DNA of 64,000 nt from Isoetes taiwanensis (Eukaryota > Streptophyta > Lycopodiopsida > Isoetales > Isoetaceae). The stretch covers positions 19,023,558-19,087,557 of the forward strand of contig JAJEKV010000025.1 of NCBI GenBank assembly GCA_021234155.1, written 5' to 3'. Below are positions 31,701 through 44,679 of this stretch, one piece after another; position 1 is the stretch's first letter, and each line of letters starts with the position of its first letter. The position numbers and the translations under genes are program-made. Below the pieces are notes generated by a model, which saw nothing but the letters and a program-made list of their open reading frames with translations, was not told the DNA's origin and searched no databases.

Positions 31701-31909
31701 CGTCTATCAATCAACTAACAGAACTAGAACTGGGATACTCAACTTTGCTTCTTAGGATCCCATGCAAGAAGCAAACACGCTATCCATAACATAAGCATTT
31801 GCACTACTATCAAGTTGCACCAATGCTTCCAACCTTCCAACCTCCGACTCCAATGATATTGAGACAAAAGAATTCTTCATTCACCTTATTAGATAAAATA
31901 TATCCTTCT

Positions 31910-32700
31910 TCATGTGTTGGGGGAGTCTGACAGAACCGTCAAAAGACTCCTACTACTTGGACCGGTCCTGAAGTTTTTCGGTTGATTTGAGCACTTCATG
32001 GGGCATCCACGAGCAATATGTTTGGCCCCACTGCAATAAAGACAAAGATTATGCTCCCTCCAGCGCTGCTTCTCAGCAGCAGACATGGGCCCTCGAACCA
32101 CACGATCAATCTACATAGGCTTAGGCTCGGACCTGTGGGACTCTATAGCTGGAACTGGGGCAGAAGTAGCTTCAGGTGCTCGTGGGGCTGGGAAGGCTTA
32201 ACTACGTCTTTCTTGCTTTTGTTCGAGGAGCTAATTATCACAGCGAGTATATCTTCGTCCAATGTCTTGGGATCCTCCATGGTCAGCAACATATCCTTGA
32301 CATCCTCACGAAGTTTTCTCCAAAAACAATCACGGAGAGCAGCACCATCTAGGCAGTACCAATTGCAATTATATAAGGTTCAAATGCATAAGCTGAAGCT
32401 GGACGAGAGACTTGCCTGAGATTGCTGAGTTTTGTAACCGATGCGCACTAACGATCTATGCCCCAAAGCATGCCTTGAGCTCCGTAGTGAAAGCAACAAA
32501 ATCCTGCAACTCTGGGGCTCCTTTCTCTAACAAAGGGGCAAACCAACTTAGTGCTAGCCCTGTACGGAGAGAACAATCAATCCAACTTGTTCCTTGGCCG
32601 TGGAACAACTTTGACAATGGAGCTAAATCACAAGCCAAACCTGATTCAAAAAACCACGAAGCTTGGATTGAGTGCCGCCAAACTTCTCGTGCAAGCTAAT
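31910..32700 (-). pseudogene. E4 gag remnant with CCHC knuckle
   Basis: Minus-strand ALSWFAPLLEKGAPELQDF and ELKACFG (32456-32570) are typical of Ty3/gypsy gag. A knuckle C-L-Y-C-x4-H-x4-C follows at about 32000-32060. Confidence 0.75.
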
Positions 32701-33058
32701 TTTAGGATTTAATGGCCTCAATCTAGAGCTAGAAGCAGATTCATACATAGCAATTTATTTTCTAAGCTCCTTATTGTCCGACTGCAATTGCTGGCATACT
32801 TGAACAAGTTGTTGGACAACTGTAATACGGATGAAATCTCCTCATGGTTAAAGAAATGCTTAGAATCAAAGAAGACATGAAGCGGTAAGGGATTCCAGTT
32901 CAAGCTACCATGAACCTACCAAAAAACCAGGAAAATGCGTGGAAAGTACTTGAAAAATATGCAAAATCTCAAATCAGGTGTCACCTTTGATCGTGAGGTT
33001 AGAGTATGACATTTGAGCAATTATGGAAGAAGTGTTTGCGCCTGGTAGAGACTACAAA

Positions 33059-33345
33059 TGTTACAGGTGCTCCCAAGGGTATAACCAGAATCGGACCCTT
33101 GACGGACGTCCATGAGCACGGGGGTACGGCTGGTCGCAATTGCCGGGCAATTGTGATTTAATAGGCTATGTTGACTGTAATCAGTCTATGGTGATGGAAT
33201 GCGGGAAAAGTGGTAATAATTGCTAACGACGGATAATGGTTCGCTAGGGGGCACTAATATTACTAAATATTAGCGCGGAAGGAGCTTGCAGGATCCGTAG
33301 ACGTGGAGGGTCCATGTTAATATAGCTAACTATTTTAAACGTGTA
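33059..33345 (+). repeat. E3 5' LTR fragment
   Basis: The first about 290 bases align closely with 38145-38415. The match fades after TAGCTAACTA. Confidence 0.8.
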
Positions 33346-35947
33346 CCACTAGCAAATCAAGCTTAAAACGAAGACTTGTATTTAAAGTTTTACACGGCAG
33401 TGAAGCCATTTTGCTATTGATATAGGAGGACTTAGATTTGTTAGTAACATTTTTTTTATCATATTACTACTCAAATATCCTTTTGTTTAAATAAGTTCAA
33501 TCAAACATAACTTCATTCTAAGACATCAACTCCCACCTATGTTACACCATGTAATTTGATTTGAATATAAAGAATTATGGAAAACGATCAGATAAAAATA
33601 CCAGGGTAGTATTGCAGCCATAGCTTCTCTAACCGTTCTAAATGTAGCACATAACTGCATCAACAACAACATGTTTCTCATCTTACAATGGACTCAATGT
33701 TGTATTTATTGTTACATTATCGTTCTACTGCCAAACATACGAAGGTTCAAACCCTGTGTCAAAATAGTATTCAACATGCCCAATGCCACAAATCATGTTA
33801 GGCATCTTGCTAGGTAGTAAAGACATTCTGCGATTTCAAAAGAGTCAACCACTTGAGGTAGAACTGAAGCTTATAATGTATTTAGCCACTACGACATTAG
33901 AATGTAAAACCCAATTTTAAATAAGCCATTACGAAGAAGATACAGTATGGACTGATGCAAATTATCTTCAAGTTGTTGCTATAAGTAGCAGAGCATGCAA
34001 CAGAGAGAAGCACGAGTCAACTGACAGAAGAAAACATTGCATTCTACTAAATTTCACATAGACAAGGTAGGACCTTTGTTTGCTTCCTAATCAGAGTACA
34101 ATCTAGCTACAATCATCTTTGTTTTAGTTGGAACTGACACCTAAATGCATAGTCAGAGCAGACAAGGACTATTGTTGGTGTAGGTAGAGGAAGTTAGAAG
34201 ATAGACAGATACAATATTAATGACCACATAGAATCACCATAGGAGGAAATGACGTATATTCTGCAAAAAATCTATTAAGAAGACTATTTAGATCCTTGGA
34301 CTTTTTCAAGAAGCAGATGCACCTTCATAGTATTCTAGAAGTCTAGGGAGAATAATCATGAGTTGATCAACCCAATTAGACCATCACATATATCATCTCA
34401 AAAACAAACACGTCATATAGAATAATGCAAAGTTGATCATCCAAATTAGATCACCAAATTAGATCGATGTATCGATGCAGAACAACAATCCATGATTTGG
34501 TAGACCTAGTTGCTCTCTCAAACAATCCGATTATTATTTGCCCCCCCCCCGGCCCCACATGTCCTTCCACATCAACTTACATCATCCAAATTCTATTAGA
34601 AAGTGATGCATCATGGATATGATAACGGAAAATAATATCCCAGATCTTTGAAGCAGATAGTTGCAAATGGTTACACAATATTCGATGCTCAATGGATAAT
34701 GCAACCTCCCAAAGAAATATCCATGCTTCAATCACTATGCCCTTTGTTGGCCTGCCATGCAACTATAGCTATGGAAGAATGCATCTCACAAGAAGAAGAA
34801 AGAGACAAAGAGCAACTATTTTTTTTACATTTTTAGAGGCTCCCATGAAGAACTTACAAAACCACCAGCGCCCAAATCATTTGTAGATGGCATGCAACAA
34901 ATTGATCATCCTTTCTCATTCCTTTAAATTAAATGGCCCATGCCCCATGTCCTAATTTGATATAGACTCATACCCAGATGAAATGCTTAGTATAGGGAGA
35001 TTGCCACAAATTTTAATCATCTTATAAACATTAGACTTATTTCAAGAAAAATGTCACCTTTTAAAAAGAAATGCAAACTGAAACTCCATATCTCATTTAG
35101 GTTTTTCTTCTCCTCTTCTTCATTGTTAGGGGCCGCAGATGCAGTAGTATGGTTGCCCCAAGCCATCACAGTTGCATATCAGAGGTATTTCGGCCAGCAC
35201 CTACTGCATATGTTAATCTACATCGCATTTGTGCTGCTTCATAAATTGACAGGTTTCTCTTGCTGGTGATGGGCTACTTTGCAAAGTTCTCTTTTGCTTG
35301 TGGGAGGATTTCTTTTTGCCTTCAACAAGAACAAGGAGGAATTGACTATTATGCTTGTGTAGCCTTGCTATACAAGCTGTGGAGCACCTTTTCTATTCCA
35401 AGAAAAGTCGGTGTAAGTACCTTTATACGGAATCTTTTCTCTACTATGGTTACATATTTATGCTTGCCTAATTCTTTCATTGCTTTGCAGATGCAAACCA
35501 ACTTCTAGAAAGTAATGCACGTTTTACAAAGGAGCATTTTTCCATTGTTGGTAGATTCATTTTACACTGCGCTCCCTTCTTTACAAAGGTCTCTTTAGCA
35601 TCCGGCAAAAAAGGTAGATCTTTTTCTCATTCATTGCTTTTTCTTACATTGCCTTTTTCATGCATGGGAATAGTTCAAAATGTTTGTTCATAGCAGGCCG
35701 AACTTGATTCAGTTTTGTGGCTCCTTCATCTTTACCAGCAGAGTATTCATGAGACTCATATTTTTGAGTTAAAAAGGCTTCTTATGCGTCATATTCTTGA
35801 GCAAAAAGAACCGTGATGGTGAGCTATGGTATATAACTAGTCATAATTTTTCAACATATTAACCCACAAATTAATATTAACATATTATAGCGGTTTCGTG
35901 TAAAAATTATTATAAAAAACTATAATGAATTTCTTTTGGGGGCCTTG
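33346..35947. other. 2.6 kb of unrecognised sequence inside E3
   Basis: AT-rich, no convincing ORF. Contains a C10 run at 34542-34551. It replaces the 3' part of the 5' LTR, gag, protease and RT N-terminus of E3, so it is either a later insertion or filler at a deletion. Confidence 0.4.
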
Positions 35948-38116
35948 TGAAACTCTATGCAAAGATCTTCAAATGCGATTTCTTTAGACTACGGGTGGCC
36001 TATTTGGGGCACATTCTTTCTGGCGAAGGTGTGTCACCCAATCCCGCCAAGGTATAAGTGGTACAACAATGGCTCCCACCAGAGAACGTTTCGGAGTTAC
36101 GAAGTTTTTTGGGGTTAGCAACGTACTACCACAAATTTGTACTTAAATTTTCTAAAGTTGTTGCTCCTCTCACTGGTCTTTTAAAAAAAGATCACGATTT
36201 TGTGTGGGAGAAAGAGCAGCAAGAGGCGTTTCGGCGCATTAAGGACTTGCTAGTGAGCAGTCCTGTGTTAAAAGTGACGGATTTGAATCAGGCATTCGAG
36301 ATCTATACTGACGCTTCGGGAAAGCGTTAGGGGCAGTATTGATGCAACAGGTTCATGTAGTGGCTTATGAAAGTAAAAAATTAAGTCCCGCGGAAAAGAA
36401 CTACGCAACCTATGAGCAAGAATTGTTAGCCATTGTGCATGCGTTAAAGACGTGGAGGCACTACTTGCATAGTGGGACGAGCCAAGAGACGCGCAAGTTT
36501 ATAGTCTATACTGACCATAAACCATTGAGGTTCTTGCAAAGTCAAGTCGAAATTAGCCCGAGACCGGCTAGGTGGCTAGACTTCCTCCATGAGTTCCATT
36601 TCTCCATTGAGCATACACTTGGCAAAAATAATCCAGTTGCCGATGCGCTATCAAGGGTTAAGCATATAAATACCTTAACAACTTTGGCAAGTGATCTTAA
36701 ACAAAGGATCAAGGATGCATATATGGAGGATCAGCAAGATCCAGCAATGGTCAAGCTCGAGGAGCTGTGGACTGAACAAAAGGTTTTGCATTTCTATAAG
36801 GGAAGGATTTATGTTCCTTCAAGTGGGGACCCTAGGGAGTCAATTCTACGCGAGCACCATGACACTCCGCAAGCTGGGCATGGGGGTGAATAGAAGACGT
36901 ATGAGTTGGTAAAAAGGTTCTACTACTGGCCAGAGTTGCAAGATCAAGTCAGGGACTTGGTAAGTCACTGCTTGGTGTGTCAAGCGGTAAAGGCAGATCA
37001 TGGGAAAACTCCGGGATTGTTACAACCCCTCCCTATACCAAATGAACGTTGGGAAAGCGTAAGTATGGACTTTATAGTCGCATTACCTAGAACTGCTAGG
37101 CAACATACTCAAATTTTGGGAGTAGTGGATTGGCTAACCAAGTATGCTAAGTTTATAGCATTAAAAGGGGAGGCTACGGGACATGGCGTAGCAGTTGCCT
37201 ATATGCAACACATATTCCCAACCTTCGGACTTCCCTTGTCCATTGTAAGTGATCGAGACACTAAGTTCACGAGTCACTTCTGGAGAGATCTCATGAAAGC
37301 ATTGAGGATCCGATTATACATGAGTAGTGGAAATCATCCATAGACGGACGGGCAAACCGAGCGCATAAACATGATCCTAGAGGATATATTGCGAAGTTTT
37401 GTCCACGAGAAGCAATCTAGGTGGAAAGATTATTTACCCTATCTAGAGTTCGCCTATAATAATAGCCATCATACGAAAATTCGGATGACTCCCTTTGTGG
37501 CGATGATGGGTCAAAATCCAAGGTCTTATTCAGGTGTACATAAGTACCTCCGAACTGAAGTTGCAGTACACATGCTCCATGATATAGATGCAATCCTGCG
37601 GCAATGCAAGCAAGCTTTCCTAAAAGCTCAAGATAGGGCACGAACGTCCGCTAATCAGCATCGACGTGATATCTCTTATGCGGAAGTGACTATGTTTTCC
37701 TACGGGTCGTTTATCCTTCGGCATTAAGAATGAATACTTTACGGCCTTTAACTAAGGGGCGGGTGCCCAAATTTACTTCGCGGTATGCTGGACCTTTTAG
37801 GATTACTAAAAGGATCGGGGAGACAGGGGACGAGTTGAACTTACCACAGGAAGTAGGGATCCATCCTGTGTTTCATGTAAGTCAGCTAAAAAGGGCTATA
37901 CTGGATACCGCTAATGTGGTTAGTCCGCAAAGTATACCGATCGTCTTAAACTCCTCTGTGACGCCAGAACGTCTTTTGGATAAAAGAGTTCAGCAGCTGC
38001 GCAATAGAGATGTGGTAGAACATCTGGTCCAGTGGCAGGACCAGTCTCCTGAGGATGCCACCTGGGAGACGGAGGAATTTGTGCAGCAGTTCCCTCATCT
38101 AAAAGATCAACCTTGA
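35948..38116 (+). pseudogene. pol: E3 pol: RT end, RNase H, integrase, chromodomain
   Basis: The RT thumb starts at AKIFKCDFF, then YLGHILSGEGVSPNPAK. RNase H: YTDAS, QELLAIVHAL, YTDHKPL. HHCC zinc region 36850-36990. Integrase D-D-E: MDFIVALP (37068), VSDRDTKF (37248), TDGQTERIN (37343). C-terminal chromodomain-like segment VVEHLVQWQDQSPEDATWE (38012-38070). Single stops or shifts at about 36055, 36330, 36890, 37342 and 37725 break an otherwise well-kept frame. Confidence 0.88.
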
Positions 38117-38144
38117 GGACAAGGTCCAAATGGAGGGGGAGGAA

Positions 38145-39070
38145 TGTTACAGGTGCTCCCAAGGGTATTAGCCGGAATCGGACCCTTGATGGATATCCAT
38201 GAGCATGGGGATACTGTTGGTCGCAATTGCTGGGCAATTGTGATTTAATAGGCCATGTTGACTGTAATCACTCTATGGTGACGGAATGCGGGATAAGTGG
38301 TAATAATTGCTAGCGACGGATAATAGTTCGCTAGGGGGCACTAATATTACTAAATATTAGTGCGTAAGGAGCTTGCAGGGTCCGTAGACGTGGAGGGTCT
38401 ATGTTAATATAGCTAACTAAGTTGTTAATGGTAGCACTAGGGAATAAAACATTAATGTAAGGGAATAAGAAGTTAGCTATGTTAATGGTTACGGTTCTTA
38501 ATGACACGTGGCAGTTAATGGTTCGATGGGGCAAAACCTGTCCGGAAGAGCTCGATCTGGTAGTTGTGGCTTGGAAGGAGTTAATCAAGATCGAATTCAA
38601 AGCCAGCTGGGTCGATTAGCTGGAAGGGACTGCAGGTGACTCCAGTTGAGGTGATTATAAAGCCTGAAGGAGGAATTCGAGGGGAAATGGAATTGGGACT
38701 GAAGAAGAGAAGAGTCAGCTCTGCTACCAGAGTAAACTATTTGGATCAAAACTTGGACCACGTTTTAGCAGCCCGAGGCTGTGGTTGTGGCCCCAGTGCA
38801 GGTTCTACTACCAAGGGGTCGGATTGGGCTTGGGCAGCCAACTGATATTCATCCAGGGAAGAGTTACTGGAAGAATCCAGTCTGCTGAGAGTGCTCCACA
38901 TAGGAGTAAGCCAAACTAGTCAGTGAGGGGGATCTGGGATCCGTGGTGTGGGCAGAAACTGATCGGCGTATCTCATGCGGGCAAAGATTACTCAAGGGAA
39001 AAAATTTTGCCGTAACAACGAAGAGAAGGAGATAGAAGATATCTCTTTATCTTTGACATTTAACCCCAAC
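38145..39070 (+). repeat. E3 3' LTR (about 926 bp)
   Basis: Starts TGTTACAGG just after the polypurine tract. The right end at CCCCAACA (39070) is placed where E4 LTR-like sequence resumes. Confidence 0.7.
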
Positions 39071-39330
39071 ATGCATGAAAATCTAATATAGAATCAAGAA
39101 TCAAGAATAAAATAGCTCGAAGACAAGCAAGAACACGAGATAGACGCCTAGAAGGCTCAAGAGTAGCAGTGAACCGAAATGGTTCGACAAGAATGAGGCT
39201 CATCTACATATATCTAGTCCAACGGTTCAAATCGCACCAGCTAGCAGAAGAGATCGTGTCAAGTGTCATGCATGCATGTAGGTTCTAAAATATTCTAGAA
39301 TCTCTTGGAAACAGCTTGGCATATGAATAA
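39071..39330 (-). repeat. E4 LTR-like sequence, part separated by E3
   Basis: 39075-39270 is homologous to 28220-28425, with conserved words such as GACGCCTAGAAGGCTCAAGA versus AAATGCCTAGAAGGCTCAAGA. Confidence 0.65.
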
Positions 39331-41190
39331 AACACAAGTAAATATCTTCAACAAGCATTGATAGTTCACTTGACAAAGGTGCGTGACTTGCAACTAGAAG
39401 GTTGCAAGGTTGAGCCTAGCCTTGTGCAACTACACTTTTGCATCCGTGTGACGACCGTATTTGTATAAACGAGTATAATCCCTGTATAGTCGTCACAAAG
39501 CTCGACAGAAAGAGCAGAATAACAACTCGATGGAGAAGAAGCGATTACCAAGACTATCAGTTAACAACTCAATGGGATAACAACTCAATGGAAAAGAAGC
39601 GATTTCCAGCGGATGAGAACTCGACTGTGAAGAATTCACAATGGAAGAACAACTCGATGGAGAAGAGACAACTACTAAACAACCTCAACCATCTATATCT
39701 TATAGAGCCAAGATATCTAACTTCCAAATTGAAGATTCCAAGAAGGATATCCTAAAACCTCATTCTCCATTCCTAGGGTTTGCCGTTGTGAGCATAGGGG
39801 TGCAAAAAGGATAGATGAGTGGGACAAGTAATCGCAATGTGGCCTAAATGTGTCGTCCCTTTCAGATATTTTTTTGGAATGTGAAGTAAAGTTTTTGTAT
39901 CATAACCTTCAGCGCACCAGTTCCTTAAGATTACAACCTTTTTATTTTCAGGTAAGGTTCCTTTTTTTACAGTGCTGTGGCGGCGACGTCAATCCCATTC
40001 TTATGTTCCTCTGCCCCATTCTTCTATTCTTCCACCCAGAGTTCTTGCAACAGAGTTTTAACAGAAACAAAGTTCTATGTAGCCATAGCAAGATTAGGCA
40101 TCAGGGGCTTGGAAGCATCAGGTTAGGCATCAACGGCCGTAGCTTCGGGGGAAACTCTGTTAAGATGCACAATCATAACAACATAGAGTATGTTTTGATA
40201 CAATGGCTATAGCTTCACCAGAAGCTCTGATGCTCAAGGAAACTCTATTAGGGATCAACAACTATAACTTTACTGAAAGGAAGAAACCCTTTCTTGAAGG
40301 GTTTATTTGCTAAGAAGCCATGCCAGAAAGAGCTCCGCACAAGAGCTTCTTCTTAGACACCCACTATAACCAACAGATTTTACAAGAGCTTTTTTTTTTT
40401 AAGGTAACAACAAAACCTTTCTGTTTGCATTCTTCTCACAAGATTCAGAGGCACTGCAGCGATGGCTTTGTAGGATGAGAGATGGATCTGAGGGAATCGG
40501 TGGGTGCAGAAGGCCACGTGTAGTGCAACTAAAGCCCTGGCACCATAGTCAGAGCTTGGACAAGCAAAAAAAAAGGGTGGAAGATAAAAATAATGAAAGA
40601 ACATGGTAAAATTGTCCCCTCCAAACTTCATGTCGAGGTAATGTCCCAGTGGGCCTTTTTCTGACCAATCACGTCGGGCCTTTTTCTTGGGCCAAAAGAT
40701 AGCTCGCCGGGTCATCCCTCTATACTGCACAAACAACGACACTGAAAGAGAGGCAGAGAAATAAAAGATGATTCATTATAAAAGACTCCACTAGACTACC
40801 ACCAAGATGTACATACAGATAGATACAACAAAACTAAACTAGAAGAGCGAGAGAAAACTAGGACTCGACGAATGAACAAGAAATCCAAGCATTAAACATA
40901 AGGCGAAACATATAATAATAAAGTCATGCAACACCAAATTTCTACCAACCAAACAAACACAAAATGTGAAATCTTCTATTTTAACTGGAAGAAATAGGGT
41001 ATAAGAAACATTCTTGCAAAACAAAAGATTTACCCATTAAAAGATGGAATAGAGTTTTCTTTTTAACTCCTCCACGCAGCTTAGACCCAATGCAGTTAAA
41101 GAAACCCAAAGAAACCCATCACACAATGAATGGAGAAAATGTTGCAAAATGAGCCTTTCCGACTCACTGAGATCCGACGTGGAACGTTGG
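39331..41190. other. Intergenic, no recognised gene
   Basis: Contains short imperfect repeats of AACAACTCGATGGAGAAGA type (39520-39670) and of AAGCTCTGATGC/GAAACTCT type (40150-40240). Nothing with coding motifs. Confidence 0.4.
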
Positions 41191-41193
41191 AAT

Positions 41194-41483
41194 ATGTGTA
41201 ATGGACATGCATGAAGAATGACTCGATGAAAGAGTGCCAAAAACTTATCAAAGAGCCGAATAACTCAGTGGTAAGAGTACTTAGACTTGCAAGCAAGAAG
41301 TCCCAACATGTCCACTGTGTAATGGGCACGCATGGAGAATGACTCAAAAAGTGCTTAAAACTATCAAAGAGCAGGTAGTTTAGTGGCAGAGTACTTGACT
41401 TGACTTGCAAGCAAGATGTCCTAGCATGTCCACCCAACCACTCAATCAAAGGAGTCTTATTTCTCAACAAAAAAAAAAAAAAG
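41194..41483 (+). repeat. Dimeric SINE-like repeat with poly(A) tail
   Basis: Two tandem copies of about 120 bases (41194-41313 and 41318-41434) each run TGTAATGG-CACGCATG, ATGACTC, then a tRNA-like segment with a box-A-like CTCAGTGGTAAGAGTACTT and anticodon-arm-like ACTTGCAAGCAAG, then CATGTCCAC. A shared 3' part and an A14 tract end at 41483. Box B is not clear, so the tRNA origin is inferred from the 5' half only. Confidence 0.5.
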
Positions 41484-42076
41484 TAGCAAAAATTAAAGAG
41501 AGAAAAATCAAAAAATACTAAAAAATTAATAAACAAAAAAATGATACTAAAAAGATTAATAAAAGAAAGAAAGAATAAATGATTTTTATCGTCCACTGAG
41601 ACCAATCGGCCTATGGGACCCAGAAGGAGCGTAATCTTAACTAGGATACGGAAAAACCCACTAAGTACAGAAGAGAAGTTTGCCCGAAAATTAAAAAATT
41701 GTTTGTTCATTGGCTAAAATGCCAACTTTCCCAGCACATATATGAATGGCCATTCACCTACATTCCAGTCCAGAAGCCGCCCTGCAATGGCTGACATGCA
41801 CATTTGCGGCAACGTTAGATGCAGAATCATGTCAATGCAACGAAAAATTAAGTCCAAAACGTCCCCCCAAAAAAAACAATGCATATTGCATTTCACATTT
41901 GAGTATCTTCTAAATAAACGTATGAATCTTGGTAATAATTGCTCCCACTCAGTCTTCTCTTGCTGATTCCAGAATTAACCTGGCTACCATTTTGACCACT
42001 TGAACCTGCATGCAGCTTCTGTGGATGTATTCTATATATCTTTTGTAAATATTTTAATGGGGGACCTCTGCTCAAA

Positions 42077-44679
42077 CTACTCCCCATTGCTGGTAAAAAA
42101 CTTGTCGAATTGATATGCTGAAAATGGGTGGACATCTAGTGCTGCCTTTGTGATTCGTGCATCCTCATGAATTCTTTCGACCAATTTTTCTAATGAAGAA
42201 AAGTCAGCCTGGCATGTCATTTCTTATATTAGAATTATACCTGTATATCAAACATGTTAAAATTCGTTATCACCTCTGGTCGTAGGTAGCCCACTATAAT
42301 AACTTTCAACTCTTCTCCATAGAAGTCTTCTGAAAATTCATGCAAGAGCCATGGTTCCTGCGCCAAAATCATTGCAATAAAACAACCAACAATAGAAATG
42401 TTTATGGCTCTATAGCTTTCACATTGTCATTATAGCTAAGATTGAAACGAGAAAGAAAAACTACATGTCAAATCTGTTTGTGCTAGCAAGAACTGAAGAC
42501 TCTGAGCAACGACTTTTTGCAGGAAGAGTAGCTAATTGGTGTTGCAGAGCCCGCACTTGCAAGGAACATGACAATTGTTCTTGTGCCAAGTAATAGGCTT
42601 CATTGGAACTATATACATACCACTGTTTTCTCAGTGTTTCCAAAGTATGGATTCCACCCAATGCTTGTTACCATCTTGAAAACCCCTCTATTTGGAAGCG
42701 CAGCCCAACCCATATAAACACCACAAACTGACTGGGCCAATTGGCTTGAAAATGCTGATGGTGGAAGATTAGCTGTATTGCACAGGTGATAATATCAAAG
42801 AAAATAAAGTAAAGAAATTTGTAAAGCAGCACTACAGCAACTTACATGAACATACCAGTTGGAATTCCAAGCATTTTTGATCCTCGACCAAACCCTTTGA
42901 TAACATGTCCACGAATGTACCAAGGATCAACTGGTAGCACATTTGCCACCCCTGCAACATTCATTCTAGGTTTTAGTTATACAAGCTACCTTATGCTTTA
43001 ATCATCAAATTCAAAGAAATCATGCGTCCTACATTGGCACAATGATGTGAATAGTGTCAGAAGATATGTCTACCAGTTGTTTCTAAAGGAATAGGCTCAG
43101 TCAAGACATATAAACGTACAATCTCTGAACGGAGGGAGACCCCAAATCTCTGGCTTTAGATCAAGCAAAGAGCTCAAAATATGATCTGATGCAGCATAGA
43201 GATGACGCATAGCCTTGCCAGGAAGTGAAGGTACTGCAATTACTTCCATACCAGCTGCTTTGCCTGCTGAGACCCCAGTCCTATATTCCATAAGTTAGGT
43301 AATCTCCACACCATAATGTATCTTTCAAGAATAAAAGGAACATATAAACTCCATAGATCCTTTTCAGAAAACAGAGCCTTGTATACTTATGCATAAACCC
43401 CTATACATCATAACAATTGCAGGACTTACGGGGAATCTTCAATTACCAAGCAACTGTCTGGACTTGCATTTAATTGTTTGGCAGCCTCCAGGAATCTGTT
43501 CCGTAACAAAACAGCATATGCACAGAAGAGGAAAAAATTAGACACCAAGAGATATGCCCAATGCTATCTGCAGAGGTCTTACATGTCTGGAGAAGGCTTT
43601 GCATGTCTTATATCATCAGCAGAAATAATAACCCTAAAAAGCCCCACCCAGCCTAAAACATCAAAGAATACATTAATAGCTTAAACCTTCATAGGTTGAA
43701 ACATCCCATAAAATATACTACTGGTTATGAAGCAAGAACTTTGAGGGAGAGAGAACTGACCAGGATGGTAAGAAAGCTTTGCCATGATATTCTTTCTGGG
43801 AGAATTTGAAGCGAGTGCCATTGGGATCTGATGGCTACTCAAATACTGCAATAGTCTTCTAGCACCTGGAAGGGCTTTGGCTAAACACCATCTGTGACAA
43901 TACAGCAGACTACCTGAGCAGAACGCAAAAATTGACATTTAGAATCTTCTAGATTTCTTCACCTTGTGTCCAGCACTGCTTCTACTTCTGATAGATACTC
44001 TTCTGCTGTACATGGCAGAGCATATTCCTTAACTGCAAGTGCAGCTGCTTCCAATGGACGCATTCCAACACGTTTATGAAGGCTTCTTCCATCATCCCAA
44101 TGGCAGCCATATCTCAGAACAACTTCTCTGCATGCTTCTTCCACGACAAACTCTAGAAGTAAGGTGTGTCAGTTGCCAAGAAAATGGACTATAATTAATA
44201 TATAATTTAGCAGAACTTGGGCATCCATGACATTGTGGAAATGAAATGCACAAATGTCATATTCGGGAGCTAGTAGTCTGACGTTCTTAGCATGTTTGCT
44301 TACTCTGGAGTTATATTTGTTTGATGAGTGCAGACATATGGAGCATGAACTATTTCAGCTGATATCCTAAAAAAAAAAGGCATCATTCAGGTTGTTGTGT
44401 TCAATTCACCATGTGGAAACAAAGAGGATGTTAGACACACGGAAAGTTATATTCTCGGATTTTTGATCTTAAGATTGAAAAAACCCAATTTTCCTGCCCT
44501 CGGAAACAGACAAAAGTCAAAATTACAGATTGCAAAACCAGGAGTGACTAACCTGTATCCAGTAAAGTGCCATCCAGGTCCAGAATGACATGAGAAATTG
44601 TGGAAGTGGGAGGAGAGGAACGACCATCTACCATGCCGTCTGGGAGCAGAGGAGAAAGTGATGGCGCAGCGAGGGCCAT
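42077..44679 (-). CDS. FMN/FHY: Bifunctional FMN phosphatase / riboflavin kinase (10 exons, 402 aa)
   Basis: Exons: 44553-44679, 43963-44152, 43761-43891, 43583-43652, 43430-43495, 43120-43280, 42856-42951, 42621-42772, 42274-42357, 42077-42208. All junctions are GT-AG and phases join, giving 1209 nt from ATG to TAG. The N-terminal half is a HAD phosphatase: motif I DLDGT (residues 34-38), motif II ASNS (133-136), motif III Lys168 in AKPSPD, motif IV IEDS (191-194). The C-terminal half is riboflavin kinase: RGHVIKGFGRGSKMLGIPTANL (262-283) and EPWLLHEFSEDFYGEEL from 332, whose Glu is the likely catalytic base. This is the plant FMN/FHY layout, in which one protein makes FMN from riboflavin and ATP and also hydrolyses FMN. 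Arabidopsis FMN/FHY is of similar length. No transit peptide is obvious, so it is probably cytosolic. No defects seen, so it should be functional. Confidence 0.95.

Larger units (their letters stand above)
28170..33058 (-). mobile_element. E4: decayed gypsy element, minus strand
   Basis: Minus-strand order: LTR-like sequence (about 32895-33058, continuing at 39071-39330), gag, zinc knuckle, linker, RT, RNase H/integrase remnants, then LTR-like sequence (28170-28420). The stretch 28220-28425 matches 39075-39270 (GAAGGCTCAAGA, ATGGTTCGA-AAGAATGA, CTAGTCCAA-GGTT), which identifies the two LTR copies. A LINE fragment (30080-31140) interrupts the interior, and E3 is inserted in or next to the 5' LTR. 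Heavily mutated. Confidence 0.7.
33059..39070 (+). mobile_element. E3: degraded gypsy element, plus strand
   Basis: A partial 5' LTR (33059-about 33345) and a full-length 3' LTR (38145-about 39070) both begin TGTTACAGGTGCTCCC. The polypurine tract AATGGAGGGGGAGGAA (38129-38144) precedes the 3' LTR. Pol runs 35948-38116. Gag, protease and the first part of RT are missing, and the intervening 33346-35947 is unrelated sequence. It lies within E4 LTR-like sequence. No matching 5-bp duplication was found at its ends, consistent with rearrangement on the left. Confidence 0.78.

Noticed and set aside
34542-34551. Poly(C) run as a functional site
   Set aside because: Isolated homopolymer with no flanking structure. 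Could also be a sequencing or assembly artefact.
41270-41310. Functional tRNA gene
   Set aside because: Only a box-A-like and anticodon-arm-like part is present. No box B or acceptor stem pairing, and it is tandemly duplicated with a poly(A) tail, so SINE-like is the better reading.
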